64,000 nt of DNA from Paenibacillus alvei DSM 29 (GCF_000293805.1 NZ_AMBZ01000001.1:1020001-1084000); one strand, 5' to 3'; positions 48,780 through 58,705 are shown, counted from the first letter of the stretch. Notes: generated by a model not told the origin, from the letters alone. Made by a program: numbers and translations.

Positions 48780-49715
48780 TTAGGAAATATGCGTTCCCGA
48801 CGTTCCCTGGAGAGCCAAGGCCGCTTCCTGAAGGGAACAAATGATAGCATGCTTCCCTTGGTCGGCGAATGCGACGGCTGCCTCCATCTTTGGTCCCATG
48901 CTGCCTGCGGAAAAATGGCCCTCCCGGACATATTGCTTCGCTTCCGCCGTGCTGATATGATTTAGTGCCCGCTGCTCCGGCATGCCGTAATGGATAAAAA
49001 CATGATTCACATCGGTTACCATCATGAAAATATCGGCACTCGCTTCATGAGCAAGCTTGAGGCCGCTGCGATCCTTGTCCACGACCGCCTCGACGCCGGA
49101 AATCGTTCCATCCGCTGCCTGCACAACCGGAATGCCGCCTCCGCCGGATGCAATGACAATGTTGCCGTCTGCAGCCAGCTTCATGATCGTCTCCGCTTCC
49201 ATAATGGATTGCGGCTGCGGCGAGGGAACGACGCGCCGCCACCCTCGACCTGCATCCTCCATCATGTTCCAGCCCTTCTCCCGCATCATGCGCTTGGCCT
49301 CCTCCTCACTATAGAAGGTGCCGATCGGCTTCGTCGGTTGCCGGAACGCTTCATCTTCTGGAGACACTTGCGTTTGCGTCAGCACGCTAACAACATGCTG
49401 CGTTAAGCCGCGCTTGCGAAGTTCATTTTTTAAGCATTGATCAAGCATGTATCCGATCATCCCTTGAGACTTTGCATTGCATACGTCCAATGGGAAGGGA
49501 GAAACGACATCCTTTGCCTCCTCATTCTGTTGCAAAATCAAACCGACCTGCGGACCGTTGCCATGCGTAACGATCACCTCGTAGCCTTGCTGCACGATAT
49601 CGGCGATGATCTCGCTGCTTCTGCGCACATTTTCAAGTTGATTCTCATAGGTCGCTTCTTGATGAGGCCGCAAAATGGCGTTGCCTCCCAATGCGATCAC
49701 AACTCGTTCTGACAT
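48780..49715 (-). CDS. arcC: Catabolic carbamate kinase
   Basis: A 311-residue carbamate kinase turning carbamoyl phosphate and ADP into ATP, ammonia and CO2. Family motifs: VVIALGGNAIL (phosphate loop), VTHGNGPQVGLIL, VIASGGGGIPVV and FSAGSMGPKMEAA. It starts at the second ATG, seven bases after AGGAGG. It is the last gene of the ureide operon and overlaps allH by about 70 bases. In this setting it corresponds to E. coli AllK (YbcF) rather than to the arginine deiminase enzyme, as no arc genes are near. Confidence 0.9.
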   Translation of the reverse strand: MSERVVIALGGNAILRPHQEATYENQLENVRRSSEIIADIVQQGYEVIVTHGNGPQVGLILQQNEEAKDVVSPFPLDVCNAKSQGMIGYMLDQCLKNELRKRGLTQHVVSVLTQTQVSPEDEAFRQPTKPIGTFYSEEEAKRMMREKGWNMMEDAGRGWRRVVPSPQPQSIMEAETIMKLAADGNIVIASGGGGIPVVQAADGTISGVEAVVDKDRSGLKLAHEASADIFMMVTDVNHVFIHYGMPEQRALNHISTAEAKQYVREGHFSAGSMGPKMEAAVAFADQGKHAIICSLQEAALALQGTSGTHIS

Positions 49716-50655
49716 GCTCATACCTCCTTAGTGCCATAATGGAATTAGCGATTCCGAATGCTGTATCGATCCCGGAGCTATGTCCGGAATGCAGCAATTG
49801 TACAAGCTTGGCTTGAAAATAAAGGGCATCCTCCATCATCATCGCGTTCAGCACCTTAACCACCTTGTCACTAAAGCGCCCGCGCAGCGCATGTCGCAAA
49901 TAAGCCTTGCTCACATCCGTCGTAATCTCTTCTCTTTCTATAATATGATGCAAAATGCTCAATAACGCAGGGTGAAAAGCTTGCGTCAATGCCTGAACGG
50001 CCAGTATGCCGACCAGACAATCGTCTCCCGCTGGCGTCAGTCCTTGTCCGCGGCCAAGGAAAAAGCGCAAATGTTCTGCAATCGCCTGAACTTCGCCGCA
50101 TACCAAGCTGATCATCAATTGTTCCATATGCCGTAACGTGATCGATTGCAGCTCATCTGGGTAATAATCCTCCGCAAGAAATCGGTCCCACTCCACGCCA
50201 AGCCCGGTTGATACGCCCCATGCCCGGCATGCATGCAGCATCGTGTCGATATGAATCAAATTACGATAACTGCGGTAATGTTCTTGTTCGATATGATATT
50301 GAAAGGGTTCTGCCTGAGACAAGTCTAGAACGAGTGGACGAGATGGATGCCGGAATAGCAGCATATCCGGCGTTGAGGCAATCACGGGATCGCCACAGCG
50401 AACAGAGCAGCGCAGCCTTCTTACGCGTTCCACTCCCATATGGATGCCGAATGGTAATCTGCCGTTCTTCGTCGTCCCGATAAAGACGAGTTCCTCACCC
50501 TCTCCTATCGCCAAATTGATGCCGTTTTCGAAAACGCTGTGGACAAAGCCAAGCCGCCTCTGGGATAGGAGCGCCGGCAGTTCCGCATGAATCTCCTCTC
50601 CCCTGAGGCAAGACGTATACAACGGCGCGCTATAGAAGTCCAAGTCTGGCCGCAT
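49645..50655 (-). CDS. allH: Oxamate carbamoyltransferase subunit AllH-like (DUF2877)
   Basis: A protein of about 336 residues of the DUF2877 family (E. coli YlbF/AllH). Features are FENGINLAIGEGEELVFIGT near residue 50 and FLGRGQGLTPAGDDCLVGIL near 220, the conserved Gly/Asp block of the family. AllF, AllG and AllH form the enzyme that phosphorolyses oxalurate to oxamate and carbamoyl phosphate. The start at MRPDLDFYS overlaps the allG end; no strong ribosome site is seen, so translation is probably coupled. Confidence 0.8.
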   Translation of the reverse strand: MRPDLDFYSAPLYTSCLRGEEIHAELPALLSQRRLGFVHSVFENGINLAIGEGEELVFIGTTKNGRLPFGIHMGVERVRRLRCSVRCGDPVIASTPDMLLFRHPSRPLVLDLSQAEPFQYHIEQEHYRSYRNLIHIDTMLHACRAWGVSTGLGVEWDRFLAEDYYPDELQSITLRHMEQLMISLVCGEVQAIAEHLRFFLGRGQGLTPAGDDCLVGILAVQALTQAFHPALLSILHHIIEREEITTDVSKAYLRHALRGRFSDKVVKVLNAMMMEDALYFQAKLVQLLHSGHSSGIDTAFGIANSIMALRRYEHVRTSCDRIGRQRHFAASSRSDL

Positions 50656-51889
50656 ACGCTTCAAGCGCCTTCTCGAAGCACTCGACTGGCGGACGAACCG
50701 TGCCTGCTCCGATCTGCCCGACTCCCGGCTCCTTATGGGCGATGCCGGTATTAATAACTGGCGTAATTCCGGTTTCGACGACTTTTCGGGCGTCAATGCC
50801 GAGACAGATGCCGCGGAAGTTCCATGTCGGAACGGTAAAATTCGGGTTCTGATCGATGGAGATCTCGATCATCTCATTGCTTGTCGCCAAGGCATCCTGG
50901 AATCCACCAGCGCCGACGAACCGCGTAACGCCCGGTGCAGCAATCATCGCCATCCCGCCTACGCCGAATGTTTCCGTAATTGCACTGTCGCCGATATCCG
51001 GGTTGGCATCATCCTGCGAGTATCCCGTGAAGAACAGCCCTTGCGGCGTATTGACGGGCGCAGTAAACCATTCATCGCCCATGCCGCTTATGCGAATGCC
51101 GAATTCTTTGCCGTTCCGGCACATCGCTGTAACGACCGTGCCTGCTTCAATTGTGCGGGCGCCGTCCATGACTGCCTTGGCCGCTGCCATCATGATGTTC
51201 AAGAAGAATTGGTCGGTGTCCGCCAAAAACTTGATGACGCTCTGTATCTCCCGTTTTTCCATGTCGAGATTGACGATATAAGGGCTTATCTCCTTCAAGA
51301 AGACAAGCGAAGCCGCGATATTGCGCTGGTGGAACTCGTCACCCATCGTTATGGCCTTCGCGATCATGACATTCAGATTCAGCCCGCCCTTGGTTGCTTT
51401 AAGCGCACGCGACAGCGTCGGACCCAGCACATCCTTCATCCAAGTCAAGCGAGCAATCACTTCCTCCGAATAAGCGCCGAAGCGAAGCACCTTGCCGATT
51501 CCCTCATTCATAATACAGTAGGCCTCATTGCCTTCGGTGCGGTTCTGCACGACGAATACCGGCATATTGCCCGACGTGATGCCGCCCATCGGACCTACGG
51601 CTTTCACATGGTGACACGGAATGAAGCGGATCTCGCCCTGCTCCAGCATCGTACGGGCCTCCGCTTCCTCCTTCGCCCAGCCTTCGAATAGCACGGCGCC
51701 TACGCAAGAGCCCTGCATGGGGCCTGTCATGTCCGCATAAACGATCGGCGGTCCCGCATGGAGCAGCGTCTTGCCTTTCAGCTCTGGAATAACGGTATGG
51801 GCCGCCACGACATCGACGAGGAACGGCGTACCGCCGGAGATTTTATCAATAACCGCCTGATTGGCTTCATCAATGGTGTTATAATTCAT
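50630..51889 (-). CDS. allG: Oxamate carbamoyltransferase subunit AllG-like (DUF1116)
   Basis: A 419-residue DUF1116 protein (E. coli YlbE/AllG). Conserved parts include CVGAVLFEGWAKEEAEARTM, GPMGGITSGNMPVFVVQN and NGKEFGIRISGMGDEWFTAP. It works with FdrA/AllF and AllH in splitting oxalurate. GGAGG precedes the ATG. The fdrA gene lies 113 bases upstream, with a non-coding gap that shows no strong structure. Confidence 0.88.
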   Translation of the reverse strand: MNYNTIDEANQAVIDKISGGTPFLVDVVAAHTVIPELKGKTLLHAGPPIVYADMTGPMQGSCVGAVLFEGWAKEEAEARTMLEQGEIRFIPCHHVKAVGPMGGITSGNMPVFVVQNRTEGNEAYCIMNEGIGKVLRFGAYSEEVIARLTWMKDVLGPTLSRALKATKGGLNLNVMIAKAITMGDEFHQRNIAASLVFLKEISPYIVNLDMEKREIQSVIKFLADTDQFFLNIMMAAAKAVMDGARTIEAGTVVTAMCRNGKEFGIRISGMGDEWFTAPVNTPQGLFFTGYSQDDANPDIGDSAITETFGVGGMAMIAAPGVTRFVGAGGFQDALATSNEMIEISIDQNPNFTVPTWNFRGICLGIDARKVVETGITPVINTGIAHKEPGVGQIGAGTVRPPVECFEKALEAYAARLGLL

Positions 51890-52002
51890 GCGAATTTCCT
51901 CCCAGTTGTTTGTTCTGCAGGATCCATAAAGGTCTTGGCAATTGCAATACAGACCGCTTGTTAGTTCCCATTCACTAGTTCGCGCATTTCACTGGTCATC
52001 GC

Positions 52003-53790
52003 TTATGCATGAACCAATCTTATTCGCCCGTTAAATCGGTATTGATTCAATTGCTTCAAGATATGCTGCATCTTGGCGCTGCCGCCCGCAACCGGACGCC
52101 AGTCGTACTGCACCACCGTGGCGCCGCTGCCGCTCGCCGCAATGGCTTCCGCGAACTTGGACAGTCCTACGTTAATAATGGATGGCTTTCCGTTAAGCAG
52201 TTGCTGAACGAATGAGGAAGATTCACGGTTGTCGGCAGAGACCGTAGCTGCCGGACGATATGATTTCGGTACATCTTCAAGGCTAAGATTCATCATCGCT
52301 AGCACCGTGCGCACTGCTTGATTGTTGCTCTCTTTCACGAGCACGCCCGCCTGCTCGAATCTGCGCTTCTGTTCCGCATATGACTGCGGATCCTGCAAAG
52401 TCCCACATAATGCAGCTACAAAATAAATGTTGCGCCCTTCCGCCTTCGCCTTGGACGAAGCTTTCTCGACTGCTGGCGCCAGCACTCCTGCCATGTCGTC
52501 ATGACCGCCGTAGCCGAGCACGACATCGAATAAAATGACGGCCGTAGCGGGATCGGCCGCAGCCTTCTCGATATGTTGAATTCGCGTGGCCGGGTCAATC
52601 ATCGGATGCGGCTTGCCTTGGGTGTACATGTCATCCCCCAGATCGACAATGGCATGGCCGTTCGAGCGAAGCACATAACCCGCTTCGTGGATAAGTCCAT
52701 CCTGCAACTGAAGCGCATCCGCAATGAGCATGGCCGCCTCCGCAGCCAAAGTGCCTCCGGCATATAAACCTTGAATCGAGGTTTGATCCGATTGCAATTC
52801 CGTCTCCGGCACTTCAAGCGGCACACTGTACAGAGGCAGCACCGGGTTGCCTTTCCCCAAATCAATCGCGATCCTCGCCGCTTCCTCCAACGTGTATGCT
52901 TGATACATATTACCTTCATGCGCGGAAGGCTTTTCTCCCAGGAATAGGGCAACTACCGGCTTTGAGATCCCCTGCAGCTGGTGAACGACCCGATCGCGCA
53001 CCTCCTTCGCCGGCGGCTTGGAGATGACGACAATGACGTCGGTTTGGTCGCTATGCTCCAATCCGTGAATGCCATCCAGCATCGTAATCGCGCCAATCCC
53101 CTCCGAGAGATCGCGCCCGCCTGTGCCGATCGCGTGGCTGATGCCGCCGCCCATGCGATCGATCAATGTCGATACTTCTTGAATGCCGGTGCCCGATGCG
53201 CCGACGATGCCGATATTGCCTCCCTTTACGCGATTCGCGAACGCGAGCGGAACGCCGGATATAATCCCGGTACCGCAATCCGGCCCCATGACGAGCAAGC
53301 CTTTTTCATGCGCCTTGCGCTTCAAATTCAATTCTGCTTCGATCGGCACATTATCGCTGAAAATGAATGCATGCAGACCAAGTTCAAGCGCTTTGTCCGC
53401 CTCTTCGGCCGCGTACTGTCCCGGTACCGAGATCATCGCCAGATTGGCGCCCGGATTCTCCTTCAAAGCGCGTTCCCATGAGCGAACGCTCAACGTGGAA
53501 GACTGGCTGCCGCTCACAGATTGATCGCTTAAAAAGCGGTCAACGGCGGCGAGCATATCGTCCACATTCCCGTTCGCCTCTGCATCAATGACAATGCACA
53601 TATCGTTGGCTCCCGCCTTCTCCAGTTCATCCGTATAGAGTCCGGAATTGCCCATGATATCCTTGTTGGCTGGCGTCCCCATCATGATCGAGGCTTGGAC
53701 TACGCCCTCTAATGCTGATATATGATTCGTCAAGAGCATCAAATTGACGGAATCTTGATATGAATTCGGCTTAATGATCGTATGCAGCAT
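52003..53790 (-). CDS. fdrA: FdrA/AllF, oxamate carbamoyltransferase subunit
   Basis: A 595-residue protein of the FdrA family, built from succinyl-CoA-synthetase-alpha-like parts: a CoA-binding-type Rossmann domain (GNIGIVGASGTGIQEVSTLI, GPDCGTGIISGVPLAF) and ligase-like domains with AIGTGGRDLSEGIG. The N-terminal 150 residues are a further alpha/beta domain. FdrA is the AllF subunit of the oxalurate-splitting enzyme in E. coli. GGGGTG precedes the ATG. A 130-base gap separates it from allD. Confidence 0.88.
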   Translation of the reverse strand: MLHTIIKPNSYQDSVNLMLLTNHISALEGVVQASIMMGTPANKDIMGNSGLYTDELEKAGANDMCIVIDAEANGNVDDMLAAVDRFLSDQSVSGSQSSTLSVRSWERALKENPGANLAMISVPGQYAAEEADKALELGLHAFIFSDNVPIEAELNLKRKAHEKGLLVMGPDCGTGIISGVPLAFANRVKGGNIGIVGASGTGIQEVSTLIDRMGGGISHAIGTGGRDLSEGIGAITMLDGIHGLEHSDQTDVIVVISKPPAKEVRDRVVHQLQGISKPVVALFLGEKPSAHEGNMYQAYTLEEAARIAIDLGKGNPVLPLYSVPLEVPETELQSDQTSIQGLYAGGTLAAEAAMLIADALQLQDGLIHEAGYVLRSNGHAIVDLGDDMYTQGKPHPMIDPATRIQHIEKAAADPATAVILFDVVLGYGGHDDMAGVLAPAVEKASSKAKAEGRNIYFVAALCGTLQDPQSYAEQKRRFEQAGVLVKESNNQAVRTVLAMMNLSLEDVPKSYRPAATVSADNRESSSFVQQLLNGKPSIINVGLSKFAEAIAASGSGATVVQYDWRPVAGGSAKMQHILKQLNQYRFNGRIRLVHA

Positions 53791-53856
53791 CTTGATTCAC
53801 CCCTGGTTGTCCGTAATGTTGGCACGATTGCAAGTACAGTTGCTACAGTTACTAAT

Positions 53857-53883
53857 GCGAGTTCAGCGAGTTCAGCGAGTTCG
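53857..53883. repeat. Three copies of a 9-bp repeat between fdrA and allD
   Basis: GCGAGTTCA is repeated three times (last copy one mismatch). It lies in the gap of the operon; no function is evident. Confidence 0.6.
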
Positions 53884-53920
53884 AATGTTCATCAGAATCG
53901 TCATTGAATAACGGATTGGT

Positions 53921-54970
53921 TTACGTGGCAAACGGATCTTTATGATCATACTTGTTGTAATGAATAACGTCCGATACGAGATACTCGTAGACTTCGTCTA
54001 CAATCTCGATTCCGTTCGCCTCGTTCTCCTGCTCGATCAAATCGTAATTTTGCCCCGGATACAGTACCTTTTCGAAGCCCGGTGCAGGCTGAATGCTGTT
54101 CAGGTCGCGCATCGTCTGCGTGATGTTGCGGCGAAATTCCTCCAAATTGGTAAAGAAGGACGGATCAAGCACGATATGGAGTTGGCCCAGATTTCTGCCT
54201 TCGGTCAAATCGTGATACATCGAGCTGACGCGATTGCCGAACGGCAGGCCGAGCAGAATGCCTGACAGCACATCTACCATCATCATAAGGCCGTATCCCT
54301 TTGGCCCTGCGATCGGCAGGAGCGCATGCACTTGAAATGGATCGTTCGTCTTCACGCCTTGATTATCGACCGCCCATGTATCGGGAATCGCCTCGTGCTT
54401 CGAACGAGCGTGCAAAATTTTCCCCCAAGCCTGTACGGTCGTCGCCATATCAAAGGTAATGAGCGTATTTCCTTCGCCCGGAGCAGCAAAAGCAATCGGA
54501 TTCGTGCCGTAATAAGCCTCAGCTCCGCCATAAGGAACAACCATCGGATCGGATTGGCACACTGAGATGCCGATAAGCCCCTCGCGAGCCGCTTGCTGCA
54601 CATAGTAGGACAAGGCGCCGCTATGTCCAATTCGTCTCACGCCGACCACGGCGACTCCGTTCTCCTTGGCCATGTTCACCGCATGCTCCATTGCTTGCCT
54701 CGCTGCAACATGCCCGGCCCCGTTATCCCCGTCTAATACGGCAGAACATGGGCCTGTCTTTTCAAACGTAAAGTTCGGACTTACATTCGTACCGCCTTTG
54801 GAAATGCGTTCCGCATAGTATTCGACCCGCATCGCGCCATGGGAATGGACGCCGCGAACATCGGCATGAACAAGCACGTCCGCCACCACGTCCGCATGGC
54901 TTGCGGACAGGCCGGCACGGGTCAACTTCGTACATATAAGCTGATGCAGGTTCTGCTTGGTTACTTTCAT
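53921..54970 (-). CDS. allD: Ureidoglycolate dehydrogenase
   Basis: A 349-residue NAD-dependent oxidoreductase of the malate/L-lactate dehydrogenase (Ldh2) type. HADVRGVHSHGAMRVEYYAE near residue 37 holds the active-site His and Arg; GAYYGTNPIAFAAP-like AYYGTNPIAFAAPGEGN and KGYGLMMMVDVLSGILLG are family blocks. Among such enzymes, AllD oxidises (S)-ureidoglycolate to oxalurate, which FdrA/AllGH then splits, so the context decides the assignment. The ATG after AGAGAGGTG is the start. Confidence 0.9.
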   Translation of the reverse strand: MKVTKQNLHQLICTKLTRAGLSASHADVVADVLVHADVRGVHSHGAMRVEYYAERISKGGTNVSPNFTFEKTGPCSAVLDGDNGAGHVAARQAMEHAVNMAKENGVAVVGVRRIGHSGALSYYVQQAAREGLIGISVCQSDPMVVPYGGAEAYYGTNPIAFAAPGEGNTLITFDMATTVQAWGKILHARSKHEAIPDTWAVDNQGVKTNDPFQVHALLPIAGPKGYGLMMMVDVLSGILLGLPFGNRVSSMYHDLTEGRNLGQLHIVLDPSFFTNLEEFRRNITQTMRDLNSIQPAPGFEKVLYPGQNYDLIEQENEANGIEIVDEVYEYLVSDVIHYNKYDHKDPFAT

Positions 54971-55148
54971 GTCAGCACCTCTCTGCAATTATTCCGCCTT
55001 CCTCCCGCTGCCATCAATCAGCTTACGCATTGCTGCACCAGCAGCGGAAGACGGTTCATTATCTTAATCCGTATTGCCGTTCAACCGTATGTTCTATTTC
55101 TGTTCTATCTCTTGCATACCATTTATGGTTCAAAAAGCGCCTGACCAC

Positions 55149-55916
55149 TTACAAGGAAGCGTCACGGTTGCAGTCTTTCGAATACAAATAAGCGAAAGGC
55201 TCTCTGCCTACTGCGTAAGTCGCTTGGGGGACGTAAGGCCCCATGTACAGGTAATCGCCCTTTTTGATCGGAATCCATTCATTGTCCAGATTGTAGACGC
55301 CTTCGCCGGACAGCATAATGGCTCCGTGTTCCTGGTAATGCGTCTCGACGAACGGATGGCAGCCGCCCGGTTCGAACGATAAAATATGAAAGTTCATGTC
55401 AAATGCCAGATCTGTCGGCAGCAAATCCTTCAGCTTGACGTTTGTCATATTGTCGTAATCCATCGCTTCAAGTTCATGCACATTTCCGGATACGACCCAC
55501 GGAGCATGCTCGCTTCCATCGAGCGGGACATATTTTTGCTTGTACAAGAACAATTTCGTATCTTGCACCTGTTCATTTTCCAAATACAGCTTCACTCCCG
55601 GAGGACAGTACAGGTAGCCGCCTTCTTGCAGTGAGAAGGACTGCTTATCCGCCGAAGCTTTTACGCGTCCTTCCATGCAGTACACGAACGTTTCGACGCC
55701 GGCTTCGCCGAAACCCTGCACGTTTTTGCCGCCTTCATGCATCGTCACCACATAATCGACGAATTTGGCGCCCAATCGTGGTGAAGCCAGTATCGTAAGA
55801 TCACACTGTTCAAAGCCCGGCACGACATTTTTGACCAAGCCTTCCGGCGGGATCAGTGCAAAATTGCCTCGTTTAATAATCGAACGACTCGCTAACAAAT
55901 CTTGTGGGTAACCCAT
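55149..55916 (-). CDS. allE: (S)-ureidoglycine aminohydrolase
   Basis: A 255-residue bicupin that releases ammonia from (S)-ureidoglycine. Both cupin halves are visible: GFGEAGVETFVYCMEGRVKA and EGGYLYCPPGVKLYLENE in the first; HPFVETHYQEHGAIMLSGEG with its metal-binding His/Glu/Gln, and DEWIPIKKGDYLYMGPYVP-like NEWIPIKKGDYLYMGPYV, in the second. ATG is preferred over a GTG three codons before, which touches the GGAGC. It stands between the permease and allD, in pathway order. Confidence 0.92.
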   Translation of the reverse strand: MGYPQDLLASRSIIKRGNFALIPPEGLVKNVVPGFEQCDLTILASPRLGAKFVDYVVTMHEGGKNVQGFGEAGVETFVYCMEGRVKASADKQSFSLQEGGYLYCPPGVKLYLENEQVQDTKLFLYKQKYVPLDGSEHAPWVVSGNVHELEAMDYDNMTNVKLKDLLPTDLAFDMNFHILSFEPGGCHPFVETHYQEHGAIMLSGEGVYNLDNEWIPIKKGDYLYMGPYVPQATYAVGREPFAYLYSKDCNRDASL

Positions 55917-55984
55917 GGTATACACGCTCCTTTAGAAATTGAATTCGCTTGCAGAGGGAAAAGCAATAAATACGTATCCTAACA

Positions 55985-57247
55985 TCATGCAGACTGCTTA
56001 TGTTCCTCGCCCTTGGTTGCTTGCGGCTCCTTCTTCAAATTCGCCAGCACCATAACCGTCGAGCCGATGACAATGATGACCGTGGCCAGATAGAAGCCCA
56101 ATACTTTACTGCCCGTTGCGTCCGATATGAGTCCCGTAACGAACGGAGCCACAACCGAAGACATCATACCGAAGAAGTTGAAGAAACCGAATGTTGCCCC
56201 GACTCCCTGCTTCGGCGCAATATCCGCCACATACGAGATTAAGAGCGGCTCGACCGCCAGCTTCCCGAAGAAACCGTACAGAATGAGGCAAACGATCAGC
56301 AGCGTATTCGTGCTTACGGAAACCGTCAAGTACAGCATGACCGCAGCCAGCAGCTCCAATAGAATAATGAACGTAATCTTCTTATGCATGAATTTGTCGG
56401 ACAGCCGACTGAAGAGCAGCGCACCAGGCACGGCGCTGAATGCGACCAAGGCAGCCGCAAAGCCAATCGCAGTTCCGTGGAAGCCCCGTTCCTCCTGCAA
56501 ATAAGAGGGAAGCCAGGTCACGATCATGTAATAGCCGTAGCAGGTTGCAAAATATAGCACATAAGAAGCAATCATCTTCGGATTGGCAAGCAAACGTTTC
56601 AATGTCGCCTTATCTTGCGTATCGCCCTGCGCGTTGGCCGCTGCATTGGATGGTGCAGTGCTTTTTTTAATGTTCTTGACAAATACCAGCATTAATAGAA
56701 ATGCCAATCCTGCCGTAATGAAGAGAAGCACCCGCCAATTCCATCCGGCATCCTTTACGAGAAAGCTGGAGCCGATCAGGCCAATCGCCATGCCGATGGC
56801 AGAACCGCTGTTAATAATCGCGGTGGAGACACCCCGCTTCTCCTTCGGGATCGTCTCCGAAGATATCGAATAGGCTGGCCCGTAGTAGGTTCCTTGCCCC
56901 AATCCCGTAATGAAGCTCGCCACTAAGATGAACATGAGTGAACTGGAGAACCCGACGAGAATTGCGCCTAACGTGAATAGAATGAACCCCGGAATAATTA
57001 TCGTCTTTCGTCCGAACTTATCCGCCAGCAAACCCGACGGAATTTGCATCATTGTATACGCGAAGAAAAACACACTGAAGATGAGACCCATGCTTGCATC
57101 TGACGTCACATTCAAATCTCGTTGTATTTCGGGAAGAATTGGATTCAAGATGGTGCGGTATATCCAAATGACCGTCCATCCGAGACAAAGCATCACGATG
57201 ACCTTTTTCCAATACTCCCACTTTTCCTGTTGGCCCGTGTCCCTCAC
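55985..57247 (-). CDS. MFS permease in ureide operon
   Basis: A 420-residue transporter with twelve predicted membrane segments; GLLADKFGRKTIIIPGF is motif A and GLGQGTYYGPAYSISSETIP a following family block. It resembles anion:cation symporters that take up organic acids. As it lies between allC and allE, its substrate is probably allantoate, allantoin or a related ureide. GTG behind GAGGAGAG. It is not an NCS1-type allantoin permease, so substrate assignment is inference. Confidence 0.8.
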   Translation of the reverse strand: MRDTGQQEKWEYWKKVIVMLCLGWTVIWIYRTILNPILPEIQRDLNVTSDASMGLIFSVFFFAYTMMQIPSGLLADKFGRKTIIIPGFILFTLGAILVGFSSSLMFILVASFITGLGQGTYYGPAYSISSETIPKEKRGVSTAIINSGSAIGMAIGLIGSSFLVKDAGWNWRVLLFITAGLAFLLMLVFVKNIKKSTAPSNAAANAQGDTQDKATLKRLLANPKMIASYVLYFATCYGYYMIVTWLPSYLQEERGFHGTAIGFAAALVAFSAVPGALLFSRLSDKFMHKKITFIILLELLAAVMLYLTVSVSTNTLLIVCLILYGFFGKLAVEPLLISYVADIAPKQGVGATFGFFNFFGMMSSVVAPFVTGLISDATGSKVLGFYLATVIIVIGSTVMVLANLKKEPQATKGEEHKQSA

Positions 57248-57309
57248 AATTTCACTCTCCTCAGCGTACCTAGTTGTATGTCTGCCTGCTTGTCCGGCTC
57301 ACGATGTTC

Positions 57310-58542
57310 TTATGCCTCGTATGCCAGCTCATACAGCGCATGGGTCAAGGCTTGAACGCCGGCTGCCAGATGCTCAGGGCTGGTATACTCGGCCGGATTG
57401 TGACTGATCCCTTTGCGGCTCGGTACGAACAGCATCGCTGTCGGCACAAATTTCGCCATAATTTGGGAATCATGTCCAGCCCCGCTGTGCATCAGCTTGA
57501 ACGGGATGCCATGCTTCTCGCATTGCCGCTCCAGTACATCGAGAATTCGGGGATCCATCGGAACGGGATCCTCATCCATCCACATCTCGATCTTAAGCTC
57601 GACTCCGATTGCTCTGGCGGTGCGCTCCATCAATTCAGTAACCTCATCGCTGAATCGAACCAATGCTGACTTGTCCGTATGACGGATATCCAAAGTGAAC
57701 AGCGCGCTGCCCGGCACGACATTGACCACGTTCGGCTTTACTTCGATCTTGCCAACCGTCGTCACTAACGGATCGCCGTGGGCTTGGGCAAGATCCAGAA
57801 TTTGTTGAATCATGCGTCCCGCCGCATGCACGGCATCTTTGCGATATCCCATCGGCGTAGTTCCCGCATGATTGGCTTCCCCTGAGAGCTCAATCGTGAA
57901 GCGCCGCTGGCCGACGATGCTGTGAACGACGCCGACCGGCAAGCCTTCATGCTCCAGCACGCTGCCTTGTTCAATATGCAGCTCCACGAAGGCCTGAATA
58001 TCGCTGCGCTTTTCCGTCTTGCTATCGGGGAATTGAAAACCCGCCTGCTCCATCGCTTCAACAAAGCGAACGCCTTGGAAGTCGGCTATATTCTGAACAT
58101 CCTCCTTGTTTGCTGTGCCCGCAAGATTTTTGCTTCCCCAGAACGTAAAGGGGAAACGGCTGCCTTCCTCTTCCGCAAATGAGACCACTTCCAAGTTGCG
58201 AAGCGGTTGCCCGTGCTTCTGCTTTAATGTCTTCATAGCCAGCAAAGCCCCTATGATGCCATATTGCCCGTCGTATTTCCCACCGTTGCGCACCGTATCT
58301 ACATGAGATCCGCTCATTATCGTTTCTTCCGGATACAGGCTGCCTTCCAGCCGCCCGTACAAGTTGCCGATCTCGTCATAATACGTAATGAATCCTTCCT
58401 CTTTCATGCATTGCTCCAATGCTTTTTGCGCAGCCGTCCACTCCTTGGAATACAGCAGGCGGGAAACGCCTCCATTCGGGTCGTTGCCGAATTGGCTCAG
58501 CCACTCGACAAGACGAACGGTTTCCGTTTGGATATGATCCAT
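57310..58542 (-). CDS. allC: Allantoate amidohydrolase
   Basis: A 410-residue M20/hydantoinase-type amidase, which hydrolyses allantoate to ureidoglycine, ammonia and CO2. Metal-binding and family motifs: MSGSHVDTVRNGGKYDGQYG, SFAEEEGSRFPFTFWGSKNL, VELHIEQGSVLE, GEANHAGTTPMGYRKDA and HSGAGHDSQIMAKFVPTAML. Other members hydrolyse carbamoyl-amino acids; the allE/allD neighbours decide for AllC. GAAAGGAC precedes the ATG. It is the first gene of the operon. Confidence 0.92.
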   Translation of the reverse strand: MDHIQTETVRLVEWLSQFGNDPNGGVSRLLYSKEWTAAQKALEQCMKEEGFITYYDEIGNLYGRLEGSLYPEETIMSGSHVDTVRNGGKYDGQYGIIGALLAMKTLKQKHGQPLRNLEVVSFAEEEGSRFPFTFWGSKNLAGTANKEDVQNIADFQGVRFVEAMEQAGFQFPDSKTEKRSDIQAFVELHIEQGSVLEHEGLPVGVVHSIVGQRRFTIELSGEANHAGTTPMGYRKDAVHAAGRMIQQILDLAQAHGDPLVTTVGKIEVKPNVVNVVPGSALFTLDIRHTDKSALVRFSDEVTELMERTARAIGVELKIEMWMDEDPVPMDPRILDVLERQCEKHGIPFKLMHSGAGHDSQIMAKFVPTAMLFVPSRKGISHNPAEYTSPEHLAAGVQALTHALYELAYEA

Positions 58543-58691
58543 AGTCGTATCTGTCCTTTCTGCAAGATGTGTGTGCATGACCCAAGCGAGATAAACGGCG
58601 CACGCGTCCGCCTATCCGCGGTGCAATAAAGAGCGTTCTTTCAGCGGCCTTATGTACTTGCTGCCAAGGCCGTTTGTGCTTTCACCTTGAT

Positions 58692-58705
58692 TGTAAACGC
58701 TTTAA
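58692..58705 (-). promoter_or_regulatory. cre-like site upstream of allC
   Basis: TGTAAACGCTTTAA matches the cre consensus TGWAANCGNTNWCA at 13 of 14 positions and lies 150 bases upstream of the allC start, in the promoter region. CcpA would repress or tune ureide use by carbon supply. Confidence 0.55.

Noticed and set aside
50735-51691. Long plus-strand frame opposite allG
   Set aside because: It is antisense to a conserved DUF1116 gene in GC-rich DNA, where long shadow frames are common.
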